DNA from: JAPPHY01 sp034423135
Lineage (GTDB): Bacteria; Chloroflexota; Dehalococcoidia; Lucifugimonadales; UBA2985
Direction: 5' to 3'
NCBI GenBank assembly: GCA_034423135.1
Contig: DAOUJC010000005.1
Location: forward strand, 34,359 to 98,358
DNA length: 64,000 nucleotides
Part shown: positions 14,826 through 23,860 of the stretch, in pieces
Position numbering within the stretch: position 1 is the stretch's first letter
Layout: the number at the start of each line of letters is the position of its first letter
Made by a program: the position numbers and the translations under genes
Notes under the pieces: generated by a model
Told to the model about the DNA's origin: nothing
Databases searched by the model: none
Seen by the model: only the letters and a program-made list of their open reading frames with translations

Positions 14826-17213
14826 TTACCAGGTAGAGGAGCCGTACAACCTGTCCCAGACTTCCTGCATCTTATTCTCTGCACCTGGCGGTGTGTGTCT
14901 CAAGAATGCCTCATATATGTCCCTATCGCTATTGGGAACCTGACTAGCCAAGCTCGTGCGCTGAAGATCTCCCAAGGCTGCCACTACAGCCTCGAATCCA
15001 ACCTCCCTCTCCAAGCTGAGCAGCAGGTGCAAGCCAATCTTAAACTTGCAGAAGGGCGGTATTCCTGGGCTGTCGACGAGGGCCTCCACAATCTGCAAGA
15101 CCCCTTGGGACGTACAGTCATCCCTGACCAGGTTTGTCACGCGGGTGTATACGTCCTGGTCAGCGTAGCCCTTCCACTTTTGTATATACTCACGGACGTA
15201 CTCTGCGCCCGCCTCTCTAAACCACAGGGGACCTATTAGGTTATCGAAATAGGAATGGGCTACTTCGTGATTAATGACGTCCCGCATGCCTCTGTCGGAT
15301 AGATTATCGACTATCTCGATACGTTGCCCCCCGTCGAAAGACTTCCCAGCGAAAGTAGGAGATCTGCCGTCATAGCCGTACTTCTGCACCGTGGCAACAA
15401 CCAGTTCACTATGGGGGAACGGCTCCTCCATGAGCCGCTCCGCTCCCCTAGCGGCATCTTCAAGCCAATCCATGGCACCCTCCCAAGAGTTCATGCTGCC
15501 CTCAACCATCCACAGTTTGACCTCACCTGCAAGCGGGAGTTCAATTGTCCTCAACTTAATCCTTCCCGCGTTTAGTTTCGGCCATTCTCGATAAGAGCCG
15601 TATTCACTACTCAGGCCGATAACATGAACCCTCTCCATGTCCGTCAGCCCGTCGACGAACCAGTCCGCAGCCATCATCTCTTCGAGGAGCTTGCGCCTCG
15701 TTTCCTGTTCCTCCAAGCCATATCCAAAGCTGCGCATCAGCATATTCTCAATGGGACTATACGGGCCGTCAGCCTCGTCCACTAGAAGGCTTAGGAGTTC
15801 AAAGGGATCGCGGTCAAGGGTATCGGCCACAGCCAAGATATTTCCCAATCCACGCATCTGCTGGACATCAGTGTAGGTTATGCCGTCCGTCACCCAAGCT
15901 TGGTCAAGGAGCCAGTTTCCCGCGACGTCATAGTCTCTAATTGCATTAATTGCGCCGCGTTCGCTCTCCGTAATCCCATCTGCCACCCAAGGCAGTTCGA
16001 TGAGCCTGACGCTCAGCTCCGGGGTAAACTCCGCCAAGTGTCTTATGATGCCGAGTGCGCCATGCTCGACATCTGTGATGCCATCTTGTAGCCAAGTGAA
16101 ATGTACCAGCATGACTCCAGAGCCGCGATTGAAATGCTCCAGGTCTCTGATTTGAGTGACCGTATTAAATTCGGGCCCAGTCAAGTCGTCGAAGGCCCAC
16201 TCTAGCTCGACGATACCAGGGAGCACATCCCGGTACGTTTCGGCAACGGAAGCCAAGACGTTTACCGTCCACGCCTCATCCCAATTGATGCCGTCGGTGA
16301 ACCACCCCGCATTGAAGACTTGCTCAGCGAGGCGACTGTCGAGATCGTCCTCCGATCCGACAAAACTGCCAATGCCGTTGACTGCACTCAGTTCGTGCTC
16401 GTCCAAACCGTCAATGAACCAGGGAAGAGCAGCGATGTACCTAGCCGACTCAATGTCTTTGGACGCTACTCTCTCGAAGGCTCGGAGGTCAGTCAGCTCT
16501 TCACTGGTAACGACGCTCGCTAGCCAGGTAAAGGCAATTAGTTGACTGACCAGGTCAGTATCCATGTCAGCGATGCCCTGAAGACTCCGCAACAGGTCCA
16601 CTTCTACTTGAGTTGCTTCGTCTACAACCCAAGGCAATTGGGCAACTTCATGGCCGGCATCAGGATCGTAAAGGAAGATATCAATCAGTATCCCAACCGC
16701 ATCGGCTGAAGCAGCTCCCTCGGGATCCTCGAACCATGGAATCACTTGAGCCAGCTCAGAGGCAGCCACATCTCGGGGATTTGGTGTCGCCGTTGGAACT
16801 GGAGTGGGTGTGGCGGTAGGAGAAGGCACAGGAGTGGGCGTAGATGTCGGCGCGGGTGTGCTGGTGGGTGCGGGGGTAGGGGAGAGTGTGGGGGTGTTGG
16901 CGAGCGTTGGAGTAGGTGTGGGTGGGGGAGTGCTGGTGAGAGTTGGGGTAGGTGCGGGTGCGAGCGTGCTGGTCGGTAGTGGAACGGGAGTTGGGGTTCG
17001 CGTGGGAGTAGGCGAACTGGTAGGTATAGGTACGGCGGAAGCTGTCGGCGCGTAGGCTGGTTCCGGATCCTGACCCCCCGGAGTTGAATCTGTCACTTGG
17101 GCGCCGTCTTCACATGCCATCGACGACATTGCAATCATTAGGCACAGCGCTCCTAGATGCACTCCCCAACGGAGGTGCCCGCTCAGCCCGCTCGACGAAA
17201 CGGAGGTCAGCAA
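14826..17213 (-). CDS. Repeat-rich surface lipoprotein with a gluzincin-type metallopeptidase domain
   Basis: A 795-residue exported protein. TTG at 17213 is preferred because AGGGGGG lies eight bases upstream; the frame is open to 17312. The order of parts is: signal peptide ending in the lipobox-like SSMAC; a long Pro-Thr/Ser linker typical of Chloroflexota surface proteins; about ten repeats of roughly 45 residues built on W-x-x-D-G-(I/L) followed by an acidic stretch; and a C-terminal domain with HEVAHSYF and WFREAGAEYV. The last two correspond to the HExxH and WLxEGxAEY motifs of peptidase MA-type zinc enzymes. Function is inferred: a cell-surface peptidase with a repeat scaffold. It is the main cargo of the tRNA-Ser island and lies upstream of hicBA. 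Confidence 0.72.
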   Translation of the reverse strand: MLTSVSSSGLSGHLRWGVHLGALCLMIAMSSMACEDGAQVTDSTPGGQDPEPAYAPTASAVPIPTSSPTPTRTPTPVPLPTSTLAPAPTPTLTSTPPPTPTPTLANTPTLSPTPAPTSTPAPTSTPTPVPSPTATPTPVPTATPNPRDVAASELAQVIPWFEDPEGAASADAVGILIDIFLYDPDAGHEVAQLPWVVDEATQVEVDLLRSLQGIADMDTDLVSQLIAFTWLASVVTSEELTDLRAFERVASKDIESARYIAALPWFIDGLDEHELSAVNGIGSFVGSEDDLDSRLAEQVFNAGWFTDGINWDEAWTVNVLASVAETYRDVLPGIVELEWAFDDLTGPEFNTVTQIRDLEHFNRGSGVMLVHFTWLQDGITDVEHGALGIIRHLAEFTPELSVRLIELPWVADGITESERGAINAIRDYDVAGNWLLDQAWVTDGITYTDVQQMRGLGNILAVADTLDRDPFELLSLLVDEADGPYSPIENMLMRSFGYGLEEQETRRKLLEEMMAADWFVDGLTDMERVHVIGLSSEYGSYREWPKLNAGRIKLRTIELPLAGEVKLWMVEGSMNSWEGAMDWLEDAARGAERLMEEPFPHSELVVATVQKYGYDGRSPTFAGKSFDGGQRIEIVDNLSDRGMRDVINHEVAHSYFDNLIGPLWFREAGAEYVREYIQKWKGYADQDVYTRVTNLVRDDCTSQGVLQIVEALVDSPGIPPFCKFKIGLHLLLSLEREVGFEAVVAALGDLQRTSLASQVPNSDRDIYEAFLRHTPPGAENKMQEVWDRLYGSSTW

Positions 17214-17368
17214 TCCATTAACCCCCCCTAGTGTGGAATCACAGGAATTGCGTAGGAATTGGCTTGGAATTTCTTGGAATGATACGTGGGCGATTTGGCG
17301 CCTCAATCCCAAGAGAAGGATGCCTGAGGGACTATAGGATTCTCTTGACTAAGTGGAGCAACGTAGGC

Positions 17369-17452
17369 TGGCGGAGGGAATGGGATTCGAACCCAATAGA
17401 GAGTTTTCACCCCTAAGCAGGCGACCGCACTAGGCCTCTATGCGATCCCTCC
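17369..17452 (-). pseudogene. Decayed tRNA-Ser copy
   Basis: An 84-base near-copy of the tRNA-Ser at 13866-13957. The acceptor stem, D-arm, T-arm and CCA end are intact, but the 3' side of the anticodon stem (AAGCGG region) is deleted, so the anticodon arm cannot fold. Similarity extends about 25 bases past the 5' end. It marks the far side of a 3.4-kb accessory segment. Confidence 0.85.
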
Positions 17453-17545
17453 TGCCTGTTGGCTAAACATCATAACAATACGGGGCCAGCGTCACAAGTG
17501 GCGATTACAGCGGAGAGAGAAGTGCGTTGCGCTGTAGAGTACCCC

Positions 17546-18988
17546 CTACACCACCCACCACAGCAGCGCGCTCCGGGCCGCGTCTATCGCGTCCACCAGG
17601 GGAGCCGGGTACACGCCAATCGCTATGATGCCCACCAGCAGCAACCCCAACACGCCGCGGCTCAGCCCCGACACCGGCATCGGCGACTCGTCCTCCGGCT
17701 CCTCCATGTACATCTGCTTCATCACCATCATGTAGTAGTACAAGGATATGAGGCTGTTCGTGATCGCCAGCGCCACCAGCCACAGCAGATCGCCCTGCGC
17801 AACCGCCGTGAACAGGTAGAACTTCGTCGTGAACCCGGCGAAGAACGGCAGCCCCGCCAGCGAGAACAGCGACACCGTCAGAACCATCGCCACGTAGGGC
17901 GAGCGCTTCGCCAGCCCTGCGAAGTCCGCGATGTTCTCCTTGCCCGTCGCGTTGAAGAACACGATGATGCACAGAAACGCCGCCAGGCTGGTGACCGCGT
18001 ATCCCGCCAGGTGGAATATCACCCCCGTGGCCGCCACCGGTGATATGGCCGCCACGCCCATCAGCAGGTAGCCCACCTGTCCCACGCTGGAGTACGCCAG
18101 CATCCGCTTGATGTTCGACTGCGCCAGCGCGACCAGGTTGCCGAGCGTCATCGTCAGCGCGGCCAGCACCACCAGCACGATCTGCCAGTCGTCGAAGGCC
18201 GGCATGAACGCCTGGGTGAACAGGCGCAGTATCAGCGCGAACGCCGCGGCCTTTGAGCCGACGGCCAGGTATGCGGTGACCGGCGTCGGCGCGCCCTCGT
18301 AGACGTCCGGCGCCCACATGTGGAACGGCACGGCCGCCACCTTGAAGCCCAGCCCGGCTATGATCAGCGCGAGGCCAACCAGCACCGCCGGGTTCAGCGG
18401 CGAGTCGGCAGCGGCCAGCGCTGCGTTGATCTCGTCGAAGCGCGTCGTGCCGAGTATTCCGTAGACCTGGCTGATGCCGTACAGCAGCAGCGCCGAGGCG
18501 AACGCGCCCAGCAGGATGTACTTCACGCCCGCCTCGCTCGGCTTGAGGCCGTGCCTCCCGTACGAGACCAGCACGTACAGGCTGAAGCTCAGCAGCTCCA
18601 GCGAGATGTAGGCCGTCAGCAGCTCGCCGGACGCGGCCATCAGCATCATGGCCAGCACGGAGAACAGCAGTATGCCGTAGTACTCGCCGGGGCGGCTCAG
18701 GTGCTGCCTCACGTACTCCACCGAGACCAGCACCACCAATATGCCAAGCACCAGGAAGAACCCCTTGAAGAATAGCGAGAAGTCGTCGATGAGGAACAGG
18801 CCGTCGTAGAGGTTCTCGTCGCGGCCCCACAGGTACCACAGCGACAGCACGAGCACGGCGACCAGCCCGACGATGCTCAGCGCCGGCAGGTAGTTCTTCC
18901 GCTCGCGGGGCAGGAACAGGTCGACTCCTAGCACGGCGAACGCCGCCCCCGTCAGCGCAAACTCCGGCGAGAAGAGCCACCAGTTCAT
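17546..18988 (-). CDS. nuoN: NADH-quinone oxidoreductase subunit N
   Basis: Membrane antiporter-like proton-pumping subunit of complex I. The 480-residue product has about 14 hydrophobic helices. Family motifs include ELLTAYISLELLSFSLYVLV with its conserved glutamate, and IKRMLAYSSVGQVGYLLMG in the discontinuous-helix region, with the lysines of the proton channel around YILLGAFASA and FHMWAPDVYEGAPTPV. It is the last gene of the nuo operon and overlaps the nuoM stop by four bases (ATGA). Confidence 0.95.
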   Translation of the reverse strand: MNWWLFSPEFALTGAAFAVLGVDLFLPRERKNYLPALSIVGLVAVLVLSLWYLWGRDENLYDGLFLIDDFSLFFKGFFLVLGILVVLVSVEYVRQHLSRPGEYYGILLFSVLAMMLMAASGELLTAYISLELLSFSLYVLVSYGRHGLKPSEAGVKYILLGAFASALLLYGISQVYGILGTTRFDEINAALAAADSPLNPAVLVGLALIIAGLGFKVAAVPFHMWAPDVYEGAPTPVTAYLAVGSKAAAFALILRLFTQAFMPAFDDWQIVLVVLAALTMTLGNLVALAQSNIKRMLAYSSVGQVGYLLMGVAAISPVAATGVIFHLAGYAVTSLAAFLCIIVFFNATGKENIADFAGLAKRSPYVAMVLTVSLFSLAGLPFFAGFTTKFYLFTAVAQGDLLWLVALAITNSLISLYYYMMVMKQMYMEEPEDESPMPVSGLSRGVLGLLLVGIIAIGVYPAPLVDAIDAARSALLWWVV

Positions 18989-20505
18989 TGCAGACCCGCC
19001 ACTCGTGCCAGGATTGGGGCTACGCCGCTATCGATCATGTCTATCCACGGCTTCGGATACAGGCCCACGACGACCAGGAAGAACACCAGCACCCCTGCCG
19101 AGAACCCCTCGACACGGGTGGCGTCTCTTAGCCGGCCGCCGTCTGGCAGAGGGTCCCATCGCGGGTCAAGCTGCCCGAAGAACACCTTGGACAGCAGCCT
19201 CAGGATGTAGACGGCGGTTATCGCCGCGCCCACGATGCCGAGCACGCCCAGGAGCGGGTAGTCCTGGAACACGCCGATGAACACCATCACCTCAGCCACG
19301 AACCCGCTCAGCCCCGGCAGCCCCAGCGACGTGAGGCCCGCCACGGCGAAGAACGCCGCAGTCACCCCCATGCGCTTGGTTAGCCCCTCCAGCCGACCGA
19401 TGTCCCGGTCGTGCGTCTGGTCGTATATCACGCCCACGAGAGCGAAGAAGAGAGCGGTCATTACGCCGTGCGAGAACATCTGGAGCACGGCGCCGCTCAC
19501 TCCGATTGCGTTCAGCGTGGCGAAGCCCATGAGCACGTAGCCCATGTGGCTGACGCTGGAGTAGCCGATGACGTACTTCAGGTCCCGCTGCCCCATCGCG
19601 GAGATGGCGCCGTACACGACGTTGATCGTGCCCAGGATGATGAGCACCGGCATCCAGTCGTCGGCGCCCTGCGGCAGCAGGTCAATGCCCACGCGAATGA
19701 TGCCGTATGCGCCCAGCTTCATCAGCACGCCAGCGTGCAGCATGCTCACCGCCGTCGGCGCGGCAACGTGGCCGTCCGGCGACCACGTGTGGAAGGGCCA
19801 CAGGCCCGCCAGCACGCCGAACCCGATCATGAACAGCGGGAAGAAGATGCGCTGGAACTCGGGCGAGAAGGACACCTCTCGCAGCTCCACCAGAGAGAAG
19901 CTGCCGATGCCGCCGTCCACGTACACGGCCATCAGCGCCACCCACACCAGGATGCTGCCCGCAACCAGGTACAGCATCAGCTTCATCGCCCCGTACTCCT
20001 TGGGACGCAGGAAGCTGCCGAAATCGCTGCTGCTGCCCCACACGCCGATGAGCAGGTACATCGGCATCACGGCCAGCTCGTAGAAGAAGAAGAAGAAGAA
20101 CAGGTCCAGCGTGACGAACACACCGTAGACGCCCGCCACGAGCAGGAAGAACAGGACGAAGAACTCCTTGGCGCGGTCCTGGATGTTCCACGAGATGAGC
20201 ACGCCGGTGAGTCCAACAATGCCCGTGAGCAGGAGCATGGGCACGGATATGCCGTCCACGCCCAGCGAGAAGGTGATGCCCAGCGAGTCCAGCCACGCAA
20301 TCTCCTGCGTCAGCTGAAAGTCGCCCGCCTTGTGGTCGTAGACCAGGAACACGTAGACCGTGAGCGCCATGAGCACCGCGGCCACGGCGGCGGAGGTCAT
20401 GCGAATGTGCTGCAGCCTGTCTTTGGGCAGGAAGGCCAGCACGACGCCCCAGACGAATGGGACGCCCACAAGCGCCATCAGCACGTATGAGTCCAGCGTT
20501 TCCAC
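18985..20505 (-). CDS. nuoM: NADH-quinone oxidoreductase subunit M
   Basis: Second antiporter-like proton-pumping subunit, 506 residues and about 14 helices. Visible hallmarks are LGVDGISVPMLLLTG near the N-terminus, FFFYELAVMPMYLLIGVWG with the essential glutamate, WPFHTWSPDGHVAAPTAV, and DLKYVIGYSSVSHMGYVLMG. It lies 46 bases after nuoL and overlaps nuoN. The relative order L-M-N is conserved. Confidence 0.96.
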   Translation of the reverse strand: METLDSYVLMALVGVPFVWGVVLAFLPKDRLQHIRMTSAAVAAVLMALTVYVFLVYDHKAGDFQLTQEIAWLDSLGITFSLGVDGISVPMLLLTGIVGLTGVLISWNIQDRAKEFFVLFFLLVAGVYGVFVTLDLFFFFFFYELAVMPMYLLIGVWGSSSDFGSFLRPKEYGAMKLMLYLVAGSILVWVALMAVYVDGGIGSFSLVELREVSFSPEFQRIFFPLFMIGFGVLAGLWPFHTWSPDGHVAAPTAVSMLHAGVLMKLGAYGIIRVGIDLLPQGADDWMPVLIILGTINVVYGAISAMGQRDLKYVIGYSSVSHMGYVLMGFATLNAIGVSGAVLQMFSHGVMTALFFALVGVIYDQTHDRDIGRLEGLTKRMGVTAAFFAVAGLTSLGLPGLSGFVAEVMVFIGVFQDYPLLGVLGIVGAAITAVYILRLLSKVFFGQLDPRWDPLPDGGRLRDATRVEGFSAGVLVFFLVVVGLYPKPWIDMIDSGVAPILARVAGLQ

Positions 20506-20551
20506 TTCAGCCTGCTATTCCCGCACTCTCGATTCGATTCGCCTCACTGCG

Positions 20552-22546
20552 TCACAATCTCGGCAGCGCCAGCCACCATATCAGCACGACGACCACAGTC
20601 CCAACCGCCATGCCGAGAGCGTAGTTATACACCTTGCCGGTCTCCAGCAGCCTCAGCACCCATCCGGAGAGCACCACCGAGCGACCTGTGCCGTTCACGC
20701 CAGTGTCGTTCACGACGACGCGGTCGAACAGGGCCATGAAGTTGCCGAAAGCCAGCGCCACACGGTCGATGACCCACTGGTACAGCTCGTCGATGTAGAA
20801 CTTGTTAAAGACCAGCGTGTGCAGGCCGGAGAACTGCTCCTGGAGCCTGGCCGGTATCGGATACCTGGCGTACGCTGGCTCATCCTGCTGACCGGACGCC
20901 CGCTGACGCCTCCGCACCTCCTCCGCCGACTCGACGCCGCGCCCGTACAGATACCACCCAAGGCCGAATCCGGCCGCGGCCAGCAGCACGGACAGCCCCA
21001 TGACCAGCACGTTCACCTTGTAGGGATGCGGCTTATCGTGGAACAGCCACGCGCCCAAGCCGTCGAAGCCCGGCCACCAGCCGCCCACGGCCAGCAGGCC
21101 GGAGCCAAGCGCCAATACGGCCAGAATCGCGAGAGGCGCCGTCATCACGGAAGGAGACTCGTGCGCGTGCTCGTTCTCAGATTTCAGGTCGCCCAGCACC
21201 ACCACGAACAGCAGCCGCGCCATGTACAGCGCGCTCAGGAAAGCCGCCAGCAGGAGCAGCGCGAAGAACACCGGCCCGCGGCCGTCCAGCACGGAAAGCA
21301 GCACCTCGTCCTTGCTGAAGAACCCACCCATGAGCGGGATGCCTCCCAGCGAAAGAACCCCGATGGCGAAGGTTATGGACGTGACGGGCATGACCTTCCA
21401 CAAGCCGCCCATCTGCCGAATGTCCCTTGCGCCCTCCGGCCGGTCGTGGTCTTCCGTGCCGTGCGATATGCTGCCGGCGCCCAGGAACAACAGCGCCTTG
21501 GCGAAGGCGTGCGCCACCATGTGAAGCAACGCCGCCGTGAACCCGAACGAGCCGAGCGCCAGCATCATCAGGCCAAGGTGGCTAACCGTGGAGTACGCAA
21601 GCACGCGCTTGAGGTCGGTCATCACCAGTGCCATCAGCGCCGTGACCAGAGCCGTGACCAGGCCGATCACGGCGACCGCCAGCATGGCCGTGTCGGACGT
21701 GACGAATATCGGGTACAGGCGCGCCACAAGGAACACGCCCGCGACCACCATCGTCGCTGCGTGGATCAGGGCGCTGACCGGCGTGGGGCCTTCCATCGCG
21801 TCCGGCAGCCAGACGTGCAGCGGGAACTGCGCCGACTTGCCCATCGCGCCCAGGAAAATGAGCAGCGCCGCGACCGTCAACGTCCCGGAGTCAATACCGC
21901 CCTGCTCCACAACGTGGAAGATGGCGGATATGTCGAACGTGCCGGTCTCCTTGAACAGCATCAGGATGCCTATCAGCAGGCCCACGTCGCCAATGCGCGT
22001 GGTCACAAACGCCTTCTTGGCCGCCTCCGCCGCAGACCGCCTCTCGTACCAGAAGCCTATCAGCAGGTAGGAGCAAACGCCCACCAGCTCCCACGCTATG
22101 TAGACCAGCAGCAGGTTGTCGGCCAGCGAGAGCGCCAGCATGGCCGCCGCGAACAGCGAGTGGACTGCGAAGTACCAGCCGATGTCTCCCGGCATGTGCC
22201 TCATGTAGCCCAGCGAGTAGATCTGCACCATCAGCGCCACGAATGTCACGAGGCCCAGCATCACCACCGACAGCTCGTCGATGATCATGCCTACGGCGAA
22301 CGTGCTCTCGCCTACACTGAACCACTCCTCGGTGAACACGCCACCGCCGGACGCGAGGAACTCGGTCAGCACGTACCAGAACAGGCCGAATGAGCCGAGG
22401 ATGGCCAGAATAGACAGGAACACGCCGCGCCACGGCAGGAAGCGCCCCAGTACCACAATGCCGAGAAATGCGGCTACGCATGCGGCCGGCGCAAGCCACG
22501 CAAGCTCCACCCCTGAGGTCGTAGTCGTTCCTGCCTGAAATAGCAT
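20552..22546 (-). CDS. nuoL: NADH-quinone oxidoreductase subunit L
   Basis: Largest antiporter-like subunit of complex I, carrying the long lateral helix. The 664-residue product contains VYIAWELVGVCSYLLIGFW with its key glutamate, FPLHVWLPDAMEGPTPVSA, VLAYSTVSHLGLMMLALG and HAFAKALLFLGAGS. The C-terminal part has the extra helices and lateral-arm segment before a last transmembrane helix. It begins 14 bases after nuoK. About 45 bases separate it from nuoM. Confidence 0.96.
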   Translation of the reverse strand: MLFQAGTTTTSGVELAWLAPAACVAAFLGIVVLGRFLPWRGVFLSILAILGSFGLFWYVLTEFLASGGGVFTEEWFSVGESTFAVGMIIDELSVVMLGLVTFVALMVQIYSLGYMRHMPGDIGWYFAVHSLFAAAMLALSLADNLLLVYIAWELVGVCSYLLIGFWYERRSAAEAAKKAFVTTRIGDVGLLIGILMLFKETGTFDISAIFHVVEQGGIDSGTLTVAALLIFLGAMGKSAQFPLHVWLPDAMEGPTPVSALIHAATMVVAGVFLVARLYPIFVTSDTAMLAVAVIGLVTALVTALMALVMTDLKRVLAYSTVSHLGLMMLALGSFGFTAALLHMVAHAFAKALLFLGAGSISHGTEDHDRPEGARDIRQMGGLWKVMPVTSITFAIGVLSLGGIPLMGGFFSKDEVLLSVLDGRGPVFFALLLLAAFLSALYMARLLFVVVLGDLKSENEHAHESPSVMTAPLAILAVLALGSGLLAVGGWWPGFDGLGAWLFHDKPHPYKVNVLVMGLSVLLAAAGFGLGWYLYGRGVESAEEVRRRQRASGQQDEPAYARYPIPARLQEQFSGLHTLVFNKFYIDELYQWVIDRVALAFGNFMALFDRVVVNDTGVNGTGRSVVLSGWVLRLLETGKVYNYALGMAVGTVVVVLIWWLALPRL

Positions 22547-22560
22547 CGTCTAGCGGATGG

Positions 22561-22866
22561 CTACCCCTTCATTAGGTCCACTTCATCCAGGTCCACGGAA
22601 CCGCGGTCACGGAACAGTCGCAGGATGATGGCCATCGCCAGGCCAACCTCCGCGGCCGCCACCGTAATCACGAATATCGCTATGATCTGCCCGGTCGAGT
22701 CCGCCGGCGTCGCGTACGCCGCATAAGCTATCAGGTTCACGTTGACCGCGTTCAGCATCAGCTCTAGCGCCAGCAGTATGAGCACCGCGCTGCGGCGCGC
22801 GAGCACCCCGTACACCCCTATCGAGAAGAGCGCCGCGCCGAGAAGCTGGAAGTGGAGAAGTGTCAC
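22561..22866 (-). CDS. nuoK: NADH-quinone oxidoreductase subunit K
   Basis: Small membrane subunit of the proton-pumping module. The product has 101 residues and three helices. The MrpC-like pattern is LFSIGVYGVLARRSAVLILLALELMLNAVNVNL with the two conserved membrane glutamates, ending in VAAAEVGLAMAIILRLFR. It overlaps the nuoJ stop by four bases. Confidence 0.95.
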   Translation of the reverse strand: MTLLHFQLLGAALFSIGVYGVLARRSAVLILLALELMLNAVNVNLIAYAAYATPADSTGQIIAIFVITVAAAEVGLAMAIILRLFRDRGSVDLDEVDLMKG

Positions 22867-23363
22867 TCTTCCTCCCCCTCCTCACGCTCCCGCGCAATCA
22901 CGATGGCGCCGATGAGCGCCACCAGCAGCACGAGTGAAGCCACCTCGAACGGCACGGCCCACTGCGCGAACAGGCTGTCGCCCAGCCTGCTGAAGCTCAC
23001 GCTGCGCCTCACCGTCTCGTCCGGCGCGCCGTTGATCAGCGCAAGCGCTAGCAGCGCAAACACGCCGAGGGACGTCAGCAGCGCCAGCGGCCACTGCGGG
23101 TTGTCGCGCATGGCCCGGAACTCCTGGACGCGGGTGAGCATTATGACGAACAGGATGACTATGGTAATCGCCCCGCCGTAGATGAGCACCTGAACCAGCG
23201 CGAGGAACTCAGCCAGCAGCATCAGGTACAGCCCGGCCACGGCCACCAGCGAGACCAACAGGAGAAACGCTGCGTACACCACGTTCCGCGAGACCACCAC
23301 GCCGATTGCGCCGGCAAGGCACACCGCGCTCAGCAGGTAGAAAACCGCGAGGGACAGGCTCAA
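22863..23363 (-). CDS. nuoJ: NADH-quinone oxidoreductase subunit J
   Basis: Five-helix membrane subunit of complex I, 166 residues from the TTG at 23363. That TTG overlaps the TGA of nuoI and has GGAGG upstream. Family features are the entry helix AVFYLLSAVCLAGAIGVV, NVVYAAFLLLVSLVAVAGLY, and ALVQVLIYGGAITIVILFVI with the conserved tyrosine-glycine pi-bulge. The longer open frame starting within nuoI is not supported. The acidic tail EREEGEEE ends just after the nuoK start. Confidence 0.93.
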   Translation of the reverse strand: MSLSLAVFYLLSAVCLAGAIGVVVSRNVVYAAFLLLVSLVAVAGLYLMLLAEFLALVQVLIYGGAITIVILFVIMLTRVQEFRAMRDNPQWPLALLTSLGVFALLALALINGAPDETVRRSVSFSRLGDSLFAQWAVPFEVASLVLLVALIGAIVIAREREEGEEE

Positions 23364-23860
23364 CTCTCCGCCTCCACCTTTTCCTCCTCCTCTTCCTTCT
23401 CCTTGGAGGGCCTCCATCCAGTCTCCTGCTGGTAGGCCCAGCCCATCTCCAGCAGCCTGCCGAGGTCGCTGCGATTGTCGTTGCGAGCGTACTTGCTCAG
23501 CTCGTGCTCGTGGCTCATCTCAATGGCGTCGAAGTTGCAGACGTCCACGCAGATGCCACACACGATGCACCGGCCCAGGTTGATCTCGAAGCTGTCCACG
23601 ATCTTGCGGCGGGAGCTCTTCCCCTCCGCGTGCAGTGGGTTGTCCTTCATCACTGCGGTCATGCACTGCGTCGGGCAGTACCGCACGCACACCATGCAGC
23701 CGGTGCAGTACGGCTCCTCCACCTTCTGGTCCCACATGAGGACGGGGAAGCCCATGTAGCGGTCCTCAATGGGCTTGTGCTCGTTGGGGTACTGGTAGGT
23801 TACGGGCTTTCTGATCATGGTCGCAAATGTGACCAGGAGGCCCTTGAGATTACCCAGCAT
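23360..23860 (-). CDS. nuoI: NADH-quinone oxidoreductase subunit I
   Basis: Ferredoxin-like subunit carrying clusters N6a and N6b in the Q-module. The 166-residue product has two cysteine motifs: CTGCMVCVRYCP and CIVCGICVDVCNFDAIEM. The C-terminus is a Glu/Lys-rich tail. The start overlaps the end of nuoH by 11 bases. Confidence 0.96.
   Translation of the reverse strand: MLGNLKGLLVTFATMIRKPVTYQYPNEHKPIEDRYMGFPVLMWDQKVEEPYCTGCMVCVRYCPTQCMTAVMKDNPLHAEGKSSRRKIVDSFEINLGRCIVCGICVDVCNFDAIEMSHEHELSKYARNDNRSDLGRLLEMGWAYQQETGWRPSKEKEEEEEKVEAES

Noticed and set aside
17505..18980. Alternative minus-strand frame of 491 codons at nuoN
   Set aside because: Same strand but a different frame from nuoN; Arg/Gly/Ala-rich without membrane segments, whereas the nuoN frame shows all family motifs.
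20360..22393. Long plus-strand frame (677 codons) opposite nuoL
   Set aside because: His/Gln/Arg-rich composition typical of the complement of membrane-protein codons; nuoL on the other strand is unambiguous.
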